From Acidobacteriota bacterium (GTDB lineage Bacteria > Acidobacteriota > Blastocatellia > RBC074): DNA of 64,000 nucleotides. Shown in pieces: positions 14,776 through 35,381 of the stretch. The notes under the pieces were generated by a model. That model did not search any database. It was not told where the DNA came from and was given only the letters and a program-made list of their open reading frames with translations. Location of the stretch: assembly GCA_016715865.1 (NCBI GenBank), contig JADJXM010000006.1, positions 372,001 through 436,000 on the forward strand, given 5' to 3'. The translations under genes and the position numbers were made by a program. The stretch's first letter is position 1; the number at the start of each line of letters is the position of its first letter.

Positions 14776-15507
14776 TTAAAGATAGAACAGGCTCAAGCGT
14801 GGGACTGAATGGATTTCACGCAATCTTCGAGCCATGAAATTCGCCAGGGTCTGATCAAAAACCTCTCGCTCCATGGTCTGCTTGTAAGCGCGTAATTGTT
14901 GATTCCCTTCCTTCTTCAGTTCGGCCAGCATCCCATCGCCGACGCCTTCGCGCAACCCCTCGAGGATGGTCTCCTCGATCATCGTCAGATCACTCTCCAA
15001 TGCCTCTGGAGAGACGCGATCGGATGTTCGAAGATCTTTGATGATCTGATCCAGTCTAACCAATGCGCGATCGAAGACTTCTGCAAGAGAAGATTGCGAT
15101 GCGTACTTCTCCTTCAACCTGTTTATCGATTGAAGATGATCACCCAGATAGTCGATCAGCGTGGCCGAGCTGAATTGACTGCGCTCGGATCCGGCTTCGC
15201 CCGAGCCATTGCCATTCGACAGGTCGTGACTCTGATTGCTGCCGACGCGTGATTCAGTATATTCCTGAAACATCGCTTCGACCTCCTGCTGACAGTAAAA
15301 GAGTGAATTGACCTTGCGTCCGCGACGCGCCCGTCCTTCATACGAATCGAACGAAGAATTGATTCCTCGCAAAACAATATGCAGCGGAATATCACGCTGC
15401 TTCCATGTTTCAATCAATGACCAGTCAAGCGGCGAGACCAGCATATGACTGCCGCGCCGTTTTACGAACTCTTCTTCGATCTCTGTAAAATAGTTGAAAT
15501 AATTCAT
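14776..15507 (-). CDS. Conserved-looking hypothetical protein
   Basis: A 243-residue protein from the ATG at 15507; a GTG at 15558 would add 17 residues that look unconserved. It opens MNYFNYFTEIEEEFVKRRGS and has SPLDWSLIETW and IPLHIVLRGI further on. The second half is helical and charged. No known catalytic motif, membrane segment or signal peptide is visible. It is the last gene of the apparent valS-nadC-birA run. I do not recognise a function; the orderly composition and operon position support it as real. Confidence 0.75.
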   Translation of the reverse strand: MNYFNYFTEIEEEFVKRRGSHMLVSPLDWSLIETWKQRDIPLHIVLRGINSSFDSYEGRARRGRKVNSLFYCQQEVEAMFQEYTESRVGSNQSHDLSNGNGSGEAGSERSQFSSATLIDYLGDHLQSINRLKEKYASQSSLAEVFDRALVRLDQIIKDLRTSDRVSPEALESDLTMIEETILEGLREGVGDGMLAELKKEGNQQLRAYKQTMEREVFDQTLANFMARRLREIHSVPRLSLFYL

Positions 15508-15614
15508 GCCGGGCTGTGGGGGCTCAGAACCTGTCAATGGGGAAATCGTTCGATTCACATCTTACTAGCGCTCGTATAACCGTTCAAATTAATCCGAGTG
15601 AAATCATCGATACT

Positions 15615-16394
15615 TCAACGAGCCTCTTCACGCAGGCTGCTGACCTCACCAGCGAGGATAGTCCTCAATTCGCCTGAGTCAGTTTTAACGATGAGCGCGC
15701 CGGAATCGGTCAGCCCGGCTGTCTCTCCGTTGATCAGGCTGTCGTCAAGTGTCACGATGACGCGTTTGCCCTTGGCATAACTCGACAGTTCGCGCCATCG
15801 ATCGAGAATCCCGCTCCACTTCCCGGCGCACCATCTTCCGTACCAGATCTGCAAACGATCAAGCAACCGGTCACGCACTTCATCGACCGGCACATTTCGC
15901 CCTGTTTCGATCAGAAAAGACGTCGCCGTCGAGACCAGATCGTCAGGAAAGCCGTGATGGTTCAGGTTAATGCCGATGCCGACGATCAGGCGCATATCCC
16001 CTGAACCAGAGCTCGCGCCTTCGACCAGTATGCCGCAGATCTTGCGATCGCCGCACATGACATCGTTCGGCCATTTGACATCGATCCTCTGTAAACCCAG
16101 TTCAGAGAGCGTCTCTGCGACAGCGACAGCTGCGAGCAGGCTCAGGAGCGTGATCTTTTCGGAGCCCGCATCGGGCCGAAAAAGAACTGACAGATACAGA
16201 CCATCTCCGGGAGAGGAATGCCAGCTGCGGGTTCGCCTTCCGCGTCCGGCCGTCTGTTCGTCGGCCACGATACAGAGGAATTCCGGCGCGTCGGGAATCG
16301 CTTTCAGTGCATCGCTGGTCGATCCGATGGTTGAGTAGTGATGAACGATGAAAGAACCGCGACTGAAGATCCGCGGGGTGTGATCTGACTGCAT
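15615..16394 (-). CDS. birA: Biotin-[acetyl-CoA carboxylase] ligase BirA
   Basis: A 259-residue enzyme that activates biotin with ATP and attaches it to the carboxyl carrier protein of acetyl-CoA carboxylase. Visible motifs are HHYSTIGSTSD (substrate recognition), the biotinyl-AMP loop ADEQTAGRGRRTRSW, and VKWPNDVMCGDRKICGILVE. A C-terminal SH3-like domain follows. No N-terminal helix-turn-helix is present, so it is the enzyme-only class and should not repress transcription. It lies 39 bp downstream of nadC. Confidence 0.95.
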   Translation of the reverse strand: MQSDHTPRIFSRGSFIVHHYSTIGSTSDALKAIPDAPEFLCIVADEQTAGRGRRTRSWHSSPGDGLYLSVLFRPDAGSEKITLLSLLAAVAVAETLSELGLQRIDVKWPNDVMCGDRKICGILVEGASSGSGDMRLIVGIGINLNHHGFPDDLVSTATSFLIETGRNVPVDEVRDRLLDRLQIWYGRWCAGKWSGILDRWRELSSYAKGKRVIVTLDDSLINGETAGLTDSGALIVKTDSGELRTILAGEVSSLREEAR

Positions 16395-16433
16395 GCAATG
16401 TTTCAGGCTTTCACCAATGAGCCAATGGAGAAG

Positions 16434-17300
<867 letters not shown>

Positions 17301-17308
17301 TATCTTTT

Positions 17309-20092
<2,784 letters not shown>

Positions 20093-20118
20093 AAGTAAGT
20101 GTGTGTTCGTTTTTTAAG

Positions 20119-20220
<102 letters not shown>

Positions 20221-20221
20221 C

Positions 20222-21187
<966 letters not shown>

Positions 21188-21271
21188 TGGAACCTCCAGA
21201 AACAATGCTGAATTGATCAGCAACTATACAAGAAAGATGGGCCTCTCGTACTTAAAGTTTCCGGTTTAAAA

Positions 21272-21353
21272 ACAGTTTCCAGTTTCCAGTCGAAAACCTG
21301 TACTCTGGATAACAATCCGAAATCTGATTTTACACTGGAAACTGGAAACTGTT
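21272..21353. repeat. Inverted pair of TGGAAAC heptamer arrays
   Basis: CAGTTTCCAGTTTCCAGT (21273-21290) faces ACTGGAAACTGGAAACTG (21334-21351) across about 43 bp between the bamD-like and response-regulator genes. Same family as at 4.0 and 60.6 kb. Confidence 0.9.
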
Positions 21354-21369
21354 TATACTGAAACCTTTT

Positions 21370-22554
<1,185 letters not shown>

Positions 22555-22580
22555 ATAAAACAACTCCTCCAGAGGCCTTA

Positions 22581-23255
<675 letters not shown>

Positions 23256-23347
23256 CAAAGACAATAGTTTATCGGTTCCGGAGATGGAACGATCAGTGCG
23301 AAGATCCTTGCCCTTGAGCCGGTAATTCCCCCCCTGGGTCCGGGTAT

Positions 23348-23683
23348 CTACCTGGCTTCAGCGCCGAGGCTCAAACTGACGCGAACCAATTGGCCAGTCT
23401 TGACCGTTGTGCCAGCCGGCGGGTATTGATCGCACACGGCGTCGGCCGGTATTTTATCATCGTGAACCCGGCTTTTGACTACCATCCGCAATCCCGCATC
23501 ATCCAGCTCGCTTTCGGCCCCCTCTTCGGACAAACCGACCACGCTCGGAACGTCGACCGTTCGCCCCCTCAACGCGACGTATATCACAGCCCCAGCACCG
23601 AGGCTGAAGACCGCGCCAAGGAGAAGTACAAGCAACAAGCGGTTTATTACGATGCTCGATCCGGGTCGAGATATCAAACGCAA
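23348..23683 (-). CDS. Single-PASTA-domain membrane protein
   Basis: A 111-residue protein with an N-terminal membrane segment (about residues 14-38) and one PASTA domain (VDVPSVVGLSEEGAESELDD to RVSLSLG). PASTA domains bind muropeptides or beta-lactams and usually occur as arrays in Ser/Thr kinases or penicillin-binding proteins; a free-standing one has no assigned role. The start is probably a TTG at 23683 or 23677, with GGAGG immediately upstream. It lies 93 bp upstream of rpe. Confidence 0.88.
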   Translation of the reverse strand: MRLISRPGSSIVINRLLLVLLLGAVFSLGAGAVIYVALRGRTVDVPSVVGLSEEGAESELDDAGLRMVVKSRVHDDKIPADAVCDQYPPAGTTVKTGQLVRVSLSLGAEAR

Positions 23684-23794
23684 TACCCTCCGATATTGTT
23701 ACGATTGAGCAGTGTAACACCATAAGCAGGCGCTTTCAATCGCCTGGTGTACGCCCCCTGGCCTCAAACCGAGCCAATAATCATTCACTTTTTA

Positions 23795-24277
<483 letters not shown>

Positions 24278-24462
24278 AACGCTTGATTCCTTTCCGCATT
24301 GCGGACCATGGATTTCTCACCATGGCTTATGTCATCGGCCACCATCGGGGCGGCGTCATTTTCCAGATTCAATAAAAACGCGACTGCCGCAAACCCTTCA
24401 TCACCATCCGGTAATGACCAGGACTGCGGCAGACACTGTTTAACGCTACCATGGAATGTAAT
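24278..24462. other. Intergenic stretch upstream of greA
   Basis: The greA-mdh gap totals about 300 bp. This half has no supported gene. It contains a repeated ACCATGG around ATTTCTC (about 24305-24328) and a weak hairpin with CTGCCGCA and TGCGGCAG arms. The remaining half is the heptamer array pair listed separately. No convincing promoter for greA was recognised. Confidence 0.5.
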
Positions 24463-24577
24463 AAAAGTTGAAAGTAAAAAGTTGAAAGTAAAGAGTTTTC
24501 ATACACGCCCGGTCTATGAGCAAGGTATGCACTCTTCCCGGTACTTTCAACTTTCAAATTTTCAACTTTTTACTTTC
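24463..24577. repeat. Inverted pair of heptamer arrays (GTTGAAA variant)
   Basis: AAAGTTGAAAGTAAAAAGTT-type units (24463-24495) face complements at 24542-24577, just beyond the mdh stop codon. The variant unit TTGAAAG is mixed with TAAAAAG. Confidence 0.85.
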
Positions 24578-24580
24578 TTC

Positions 24581-25510
24581 CTAAACATTCAAAATCGTAA
24601 TCAATTCCTGAACGGCGGCGGCCGATTTCTGCAGGGCGGCGCGTTCATCGGCGGTCAGATTGATCTGGATGATCTCTTCGATACCGTTGCTGCCGAGTTT
24701 AACCGGGACTCCGACGAAGAGGCCGTTGATTCCGTATTCACCTTCGAGCAAGACGGCGCAGGGCAGAATCTTCTTCTTGTCGAGCAGGATAGATTCGACC
24801 ATTTCAACCGCTGCGGCCGAAGGAGCGTAATATGCCGATCCGGTTTTGAGCAGGCTGACGATCTCGGCTCCGCCGCCGGCCGTCCGGGCCACTATCTTGT
24901 CGAGCACATCCTTCGGCAGGAGTTCGGTGACCGGAATTCCAGCGCAGGTCGAATACCTGGGCAGCGGAACCATCGTGTCGCCGTGACCGCCGAGCACAAA
25001 TGCAGTCACATTTTCGACGGAGACATTGAGGGCCTCTGCCAGGAAGGTGCGCATGCGGGCAGAATCCAGCACACCGGCCATGCCGATGACGCGATTCTTA
25101 GGAAATCCGGATCGTTTGAAGGCCACCTGAGCCATTGCATCGAGCGGATTCGACACGACGATGATGATGGCATTCGGCGACGTCCGCGCGATCTCGTCGG
25201 TCACGCTTCCGACGATTCCCGCATTCGTGTTGAGCAGGTCGTCGCGGCTCATGCCGGGCTTGCGCGCGATTCCGGAAGTGATGACTACGATATCCGAGTT
25301 GGCCGTCTCCTTGTATCCGTTGGTGCCGATCAGACGTGAGTCATATCCCTCGATCGGACCGGCCTGCGCCAGATCCAGAGCCTTGCCCTGCGGCATACCT
25401 TCGACGATATCCACCAGTACTACATCGCCCAGTTCCTTTGAAACAAGCCAGTGCGCGGTCGTCGCTCCGACATTCCCCGCACCAACCACTGTAATCTTCT
25501 TGCGTCCCAT
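24581..25510 (-). CDS. mdh: Malate dehydrogenase (LDH-like type)
   Basis: A 309-residue NAD-dependent enzyme interconverting malate and oxaloacetate in the TCA cycle. It starts at the ATG at 25510 with GGAGGAG upstream; a TTG four codons earlier is rejected. The Rossmann motif is TVVGAGNVGATTA, the substrate-arginine loop is ITSGIARKPGMSRDDLL, and the catalytic histidine lies in FVLGGHGDTMVPL. The arginine of the R-K-P-G-M-S-R loop marks it as malate- rather than lactate-specific. icd lies directly upstream in the same direction, separated by a heptamer pair. Confidence 0.97.
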   Translation of the reverse strand: MGRKKITVVGAGNVGATTAHWLVSKELGDVVLVDIVEGMPQGKALDLAQAGPIEGYDSRLIGTNGYKETANSDIVVITSGIARKPGMSRDDLLNTNAGIVGSVTDEIARTSPNAIIIVVSNPLDAMAQVAFKRSGFPKNRVIGMAGVLDSARMRTFLAEALNVSVENVTAFVLGGHGDTMVPLPRYSTCAGIPVTELLPKDVLDKIVARTAGGGAEIVSLLKTGSAYYAPSAAAVEMVESILLDKKKILPCAVLLEGEYGINGLFVGVPVKLGSNGIEEIIQINLTADERAALQKSAAAVQELITILNV

Positions 25511-25522
25511 AATCTCCTCCAA

Positions 25523-26886
<1,364 letters not shown>

Positions 26887-26972
26887 AATTGCAACTCTCC
26901 TGGTCTGTTATCGTAATGAATCCGTCTATACGTGGTAATTGCGAAATCAATAAACTGAGCGGGAAGCCACGC

Positions 26973-27001
26973 AGTCTAACAACCGTACGAAGGGCTGTCA
27001 A
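26973..27001 (-). promoter_or_regulatory. Sigma70-like promoter of icd
   Basis: On the minus strand TTGACA (27001-26996) and TAGACT (26978-26973) are separated by 17 bp, about 87 bp upstream of the icd start codon. Confidence 0.7.
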
Positions 27002-27082
27002 GATTTGTGCGATCCGTCGTTTTCCGATATAAACCACAGGTTTTAAGCGATCTGCTGATTAACGGGCTTGAAAACGATTAAT

Positions 27083-28507
27083 ATGAAAATTGACCCGGCA
27101 GAAGCTCTCGCACTCTATCGACGATTGCGGAGCGAAGACCGTCTTGAACCTGATGCCGCCAATCGCCTTGCCATCGAGGCAGCCGGACGGGTGATCAGGG
27201 ATTACATTGAAGACAGCATTTATTCGCGTGATGCCGTTACGCTGCTCTGCGAGTTGTCGTCCCATCCAGACCAGAGAATCGCCCGCGCCGGCCTGACGGG
27301 AATCTTCCCTTCCCTCGTCGAACGGCTCAATGATTCGTTCGATCCGGCGGCCTGCCGCGTATACGACAGTGTATTCTCACAAGTCATAGACTTTTATCGT
27401 CGCCACCCCGATGGAACTCAGCTGGACAACGCCCTCGATGCATTCGGCATCGCCGACCAGGCAGCCATGCTCGACCGCAAAGCGAGGATCGGACTACCAC
27501 GACCGGCCAGGGATTTCGCCTCCGTGCGAAAAGTCATGCTGCTCTCTCGCGTCACCATCGGCGCCGATGTGATGATCAATGGGACGCTCATCGCCAAAAT
27601 GCGCCAGCTTCGCCCCGACGTCGAATTCGTCCTTCTCGGCTCGACGAAACTGAGCGAACTTTACGGTGGAGACAATCGAATTCGAGTTCGTGAAATCGCA
27701 TACGAGCGAGGGGGAACGGTGCTTTCCCGACTGCTGAGCTGGCTCGATGTCATCGCGGCAGTGAGTCAGGAGACGGAAAATTTGAGGCCTGAAGAATATT
27801 TATTGATCGATCCCGACTCACGACTGACGCAACTTGGCTTGCTGCCCCTGCTCCATGATGAGCGTTCATACCTCTATTTCGAGAGTCGGTCCTGGCCCGG
27901 AACAGGTTCTCTGGGGCTTCTGGCATCGGAATGGCTCGGATCACTGACAGGCCGCACAGATCAGGCGTTTCCACTGATCGCCCTGCCTGAGAATTACCTC
28001 GCTTTCGGAAAACAGGTCTCTGATGTCATTCGAAGAAACGGCACGGTCAGGATCGTAACGATCAGCCTTGGAGTCGGCGGCAACGAGAGCAAAAGGATTT
28101 CGGACGAGTTCGAGGAGAATCTGGTCGATAGTCAAAGTAATAATGGCGGCCTGATTCTGGATAAAGGAGCCACGCCGGCCGAGCGCAATCAGATCGACCG
28201 CCTTGTCATGCGGCTCCGCGCATCTGGTAAAGCTGTTCTCGAATTGAATGAGGAAAATCTTGATGAAACCATGCAACTGGAGGGGATCTCAGCCGACGTT
28301 GTCACCTGGGACGGAGGAATCGGACGCTTCGCAGGGCTGATCGCCGCAAGCGACCAGTATATCGGATATGACTCTGCCGGCCAGCACATCGCCGCCGCTC
28401 TTGGCACCCCCTGCCGGACCATCTTTGTCAGTACCAATTCCGACAAGTTCGCTGAGCGCTGGAGGCCTTACGGCAGAGGAAAGATAGAAGTAAAAAGTAT
28501 AAAGTAA
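27083..28507 (+). CDS. GT9-like (heptosyltransferase-related) protein
   Basis: About 474 residues from the ATG at 27083. The first 145 residues are helical with no recognised domain. From about residue 150 the protein resembles GT-B heptosyltransferase-like enzymes: KVMLLSRVTIGADVMINGTL then MRQLRPDVEFVLLGSTK, and near the C-terminus YIGYDSAGQHIAAALGTPC, which corresponds to the GT9 donor-site motif. The usual GDxxLLTP-type N-terminal loop is altered. It is probably a cytoplasmic glycosyltransferase for a surface sugar; the substrate is unknown. The C-terminal residues KIEVKSIK and the stop arise from the heptamer array. It is divergent from icd. Confidence 0.8.
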   Translation: MKIDPAEALALYRRLRSEDRLEPDAANRLAIEAAGRVIRDYIEDSIYSRDAVTLLCELSSHPDQRIARAGLTGIFPSLVERLNDSFDPAACRVYDSVFSQVIDFYRRHPDGTQLDNALDAFGIADQAAMLDRKARIGLPRPARDFASVRKVMLLSRVTIGADVMINGTLIAKMRQLRPDVEFVLLGSTKLSELYGGDNRIRVREIAYERGGTVLSRLLSWLDVIAAVSQETENLRPEEYLLIDPDSRLTQLGLLPLLHDERSYLYFESRSWPGTGSLGLLASEWLGSLTGRTDQAFPLIALPENYLAFGKQVSDVIRRNGTVRIVTISLGVGGNESKRISDEFEENLVDSQSNNGGLILDKGATPAERNQIDRLVMRLRASGKAVLELNEENLDETMQLEGISADVVTWDGGIGRFAGLIAASDQYIGYDSAGQHIAAALGTPCRTIFVSTNSDKFAERWRPYGRGKIEVKSIK

Positions 28508-28584
28508 GTAAGAAAGTAAAAAGTAGAAGAAAGTGGTCTTTCTTTGTTTTATGCCTCGCCATTTCTACTTTTATTACTCTCTAC
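28485..28584. repeat. Inverted pair of TAGAAAG heptamer arrays
   Basis: Left arm about 28485-28528 overlaps the last codons and stop of the GT9-like gene. The right arm at 28561-28584 ends at the stop of the convergent TIGR03437 gene. The hairpin could end transcription in both directions. Confidence 0.85.
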
Positions 28585-28589
28585 TAAAT

Positions 28590-31454
<2,865 letters not shown>

Positions 31455-31718
31455 CGAAATGCCTCGGGAAATTCCGGCCACGCAGCCGGCCACAGCCCAC
31501 CTCACCCGGCGGCACTTCATCGATGTCATAAATTTTTCCTTAAGACAAGAGGGCGGATTATACCCAGCCATCGATCAGTTGTCGAATGTCGCCGCATATT
31601 CCTCTGACCGATCATCATTTTCCTGATACCCATGAACGAAGCAAAATTACTCCACTTGCAGTGGTTTACCACTGACTACCCTCATTCTCAATAGTTATTC
31701 CCTAATTTTTAAGCAGCC
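31455..31718. other. Intergenic stretch upstream of the TIGR03437 gene
   Basis: About 260 bp without a supported gene; the full gap to the next gene is 468 bp. It should hold the leader and promoter of the TIGR03437 gene, but no clear -35/-10 pair was identified. The rest of the gap contains the palindrome and terminator listed next. Confidence 0.5.
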
Positions 31719-31827
<109 letters not shown>

Positions 31828-31831
31828 TCTG

Positions 31832-31874
31832 AAAAAAGTTCAGGGATGTATTTTCCCTAAATACATCCCTGAAC
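31832..31874 (-). terminator. Strong intrinsic terminator
   Basis: A perfect 16-bp stem (31838-31853 with 31859-31874) and a 5-nt loop. On the minus strand the stem is followed by TTTTTTC. It lies about 50 bp past the stop of the small hypothetical gene at 31923 and is the clearest terminator in the window. Confidence 0.88.
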
Positions 31875-31922
31875 TCTTTGGCCCGAACTTTTTTTGATTG
31901 ATTCTGCCTGAAATGCCTACTT

Positions 31923-32186
31923 TTATGCGGCCTTCGGACTGACATACTGATCGTATCGCCTCAATGGCTCCCAATCCCTTGTCTGCTCAATCTGCGGCTC
32001 TGGAAAACGCTCTTCCAAATCTACCATCTCGACCGCTTCAATATATACGCGCTCAAGATTCTCCGGTAAAAATCCGTTCTTCTGACATGCTGCCACATGC
32101 CGCCTGACGATCCGCTCAACCTTCTCACGCTTCTCCATGGGCAACAGATCGATCATCTTTACGGTGTCATTCGTTAATCTCATCAT
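31923..32186 (-). CDS. Small hypothetical protein
   Basis: An 87-residue, probably cytoplasmic protein of unknown function. The start is the ATG at 32186 (AAAAGGG just upstream); longer frames to 32216 are possible. It opens MMRLTNDTVKMIDLLPMEKR and is helical and charged (VERIVRRHVAACQKNG). No signal peptide, membrane segment or known motif. A strong terminator beyond its stop supports it being a transcribed gene. Confidence 0.65.
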   Translation of the reverse strand: MMRLTNDTVKMIDLLPMEKREKVERIVRRHVAACQKNGFLPENLERVYIEAVEMVDLEERFPEPQIEQTRDWEPLRRYDQYVSPKAA

Positions 32187-32408
32187 CCCTTTTGTTTTCC
32201 CCTTTCCCAAAAACATTCAATTCTTGAATTATTTTTCATTAATCTTTTACCGAGAAGCTTTCCAGCCACGGTTTGTCCCAGCAAAATCACTACAATTTGA
32301 ATGTATAAAGGAATTTCTCTTGCACTTCTCGTGCAAAAAAATTGACGATCAGGAAAAATCTGAGGCAAACTGAGTTTGGAAAATCTCAGGTCATGGTTGG
32401 GAAGTCAA

Positions 32409-32771
32409 ATGGCAAAATTCGAGCATCACATATTTATCTGTACAAATCAGCGTCCGCCGGAAAATGCGCGGGGAAGCTGTGATTCTGAGGGACTTGGGGC
32501 CCTCCAGCTGGCCTTCAAGAAGGAGCTGTCTGCGCGCGGGTTGAAATCGAAAGTTCGCGCCAATCGAGCCGGCTGTCTGGATCAGTGCGAGCATGGGCCG
32601 ACGGTAGTTATCTACCCCGAGGGCATCTGGTACGGCTGGGTGAAGGCTGAAGAAGTGGCTGAAATCATCGATTCTCACATCATTAATGGAAAGCCTGTCG
32701 AACGACTGCGTTTGGATAATGAGTGCATAAACACGCCCTGCTGTGATCATAAGACCGAAAGAAAGAAATAA
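32409..32771 (+). CDS. Thioredoxin-like [2Fe-2S] ferredoxin
   Basis: A 120-residue protein from the ATG at 32409 (GGGAAG upstream). It has the thioredoxin-fold ferredoxin pattern: FICTNQRPPENARGSC with two cysteines, then AGCLDQCEHGPTVVIYPEG with two more, the four ligands of a [2Fe-2S] cluster. It resembles NuoE/HoxE-related free-standing ferredoxins ((2Fe-2S) ferredoxin domain family), a small electron carrier whose partner is not shown here. It is followed after 8 bp by yvcK, so the two are probably cotranscribed. Confidence 0.92.
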   Translation: MAKFEHHIFICTNQRPPENARGSCDSEGLGALQLAFKKELSARGLKSKVRANRAGCLDQCEHGPTVVIYPEGIWYGWVKAEEVAEIIDSHIINGKPVERLRLDNECINTPCCDHKTERKK

Positions 32772-32779
32772 TTCGAGTG

Positions 32780-33754
32780 ATGGTAATACCGACCCCGATC
32801 AAAATTGTCACGCTTGGCGGCGGCACTGGTCTGTCGACGCTGCTTGGCGGATTCAGAAGCCGGCTCAGGCCGCCGGGCAACCAGTTTTCCCTGACGGCGA
32901 TCGTCACCGTTACGGATGACGGTAACAGCTCCGGCCGTTTGCGTGAAGAATTCGGGGTTCTGCCGCCGGGCGATATCCGCAATTGTCTGACGGCTCTGGC
33001 CATTCAGGATCAGACGATGACACGCCTCTTCCGCCATCGCTTTCCGGGCAGAGGGGCGCTCGGCGGGCACTCGCTGGGCAATCTGATTCTCGTTGCGCTG
33101 ACTCAGATGAGCGACAATTTTCTAGAGGCGATAGAAAATGCAACACTGCTTTTGAATATCGATGCGCGCGTGCTGCCATCGACTCTGGACAACGTCGATC
33201 TTGTTGCCAGGACAGGCTCTCGAACAGTTCGCGGCCAGGTTGCAATCAAGTCGCACAATGAGACGATCAATAACGTTGCGCTCGATCCACCTGATGTCCG
33301 TGCACTGCCTGAGGCGGTCAATGCGATCCTGAAAGCCGACCTGATCACAATCGGACCCGGATCGCTCTTCACCAGCGTCATCCCAAACCTGCTGGTTCCG
33401 GGCATACGCGATGCGCTGATTGAAACCCGCGCTATAAAAATATATATCTGCAATGCGATGACCGAATTCGACGAGACCGACGGATTCTCGGCCGTCGATC
33501 ATCTGCGACGCCTCCTGGACCATGCTCCTGGATTGAAACTTGAGTACGCGATCTTCAACTCCTCGCCGATCTCGGATGAGATGCGACAACGATACGCGAT
33601 CGAGAATGCCGTTGCGCTCGAGCCTCCGACGGAAGTTCCCGAAGATCTTGAGGGGACCAGATTTCTATGCCTGCCGCTGGCCTCGGGGAGGCTTTTCGTT
33701 CGGCATGATTCATCTCGCCTGGTCGAAGCCATTTTTAAGGTGTATTCATCCTGA
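32780..33754 (+). CDS. yvcK: Gluconeogenesis factor YvcK/CofD-like protein
   Basis: A 324-residue CofD-fold protein. The N-terminal nucleotide-sugar binding region is IKIVTLGGGTGLSTLLGGFR; other family motifs are VTVTDDGNSSGRLREEFG, LPPGDIRNCLTALA, GHSLGNLILVALTQM and TIGPGSLFTSVIPNLLV. YvcK is needed for growth on gluconeogenic carbon sources and for cell shape in Bacillus, binds UDP-sugars, and affects GlmS-dependent wall precursor supply. Here it lies just upstream of glmU and glmS, a context that fits that role. Confidence 0.95.
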   Translation: MVIPTPIKIVTLGGGTGLSTLLGGFRSRLRPPGNQFSLTAIVTVTDDGNSSGRLREEFGVLPPGDIRNCLTALAIQDQTMTRLFRHRFPGRGALGGHSLGNLILVALTQMSDNFLEAIENATLLLNIDARVLPSTLDNVDLVARTGSRTVRGQVAIKSHNETINNVALDPPDVRALPEAVNAILKADLITIGPGSLFTSVIPNLLVPGIRDALIETRAIKIYICNAMTEFDETDGFSAVDHLRRLLDHAPGLKLEYAIFNSSPISDEMRQRYAIENAVALEPPTEVPEDLEGTRFLCLPLASGRLFVRHDSSRLVEAIFKVYSS

Positions 33755-33860
33755 ACCTCTCGTATAATCTGTTGCGTTACACGATGCTAAACAGCTTCCA
33801 GCCCCCTGAGCTAGCCGTGCAATAACATAATTCAAGCCATTATTTTTGAGGTAAAAACCC

Positions 33861-35243
<1,383 letters not shown>

Positions 35244-35364
35244 GAAGTAGAAAGTAGAAAGTAGAAAGAAAGGGGATGGCAAGATTCCAGTTTCCCCTGC
35301 TTTACCAGACCATCTCTTCAAGCATCTTTGTACTTTCTACTTTTAACTTTCTACTTTCTACTTC
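35244..35364. repeat. Inverted pair of TAGAAAG heptamer arrays
   Basis: AAGTAGAAAGTAGAAAGTAG units (35246-35270) face CTTTCTACTTTCTACTT-type units (35331-35364) between glmU and glmS. The right arm ends just upstream of the glmS start, so the leader of glmS mRNA is structured. Confidence 0.9.
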
Positions 35365-35381
35365 TCGGGAGTATCCAATCT

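Noticed and set aside
24299..25339. 346-codon plus-strand open frame
   Set aside because: Antisense to mdh and running through the heptamer arrays.
33763..33768. TATAAT upstream of glmU as a promoter
   Set aside because: No -35 element at 16-18 bp; the gene may be read from yvcK. Kept out of the feature list.
35328..35381. 18-residue N-terminal extension of GlmS
   Set aside because: Encoded by the heptamer array; GlmS must begin Met-Cys so that the cysteine becomes N-terminal.
35244..35381. glmS ribozyme or riboswitch
   Set aside because: The leader is filled by the heptamer pair; no ribozyme core sequence was recognised.
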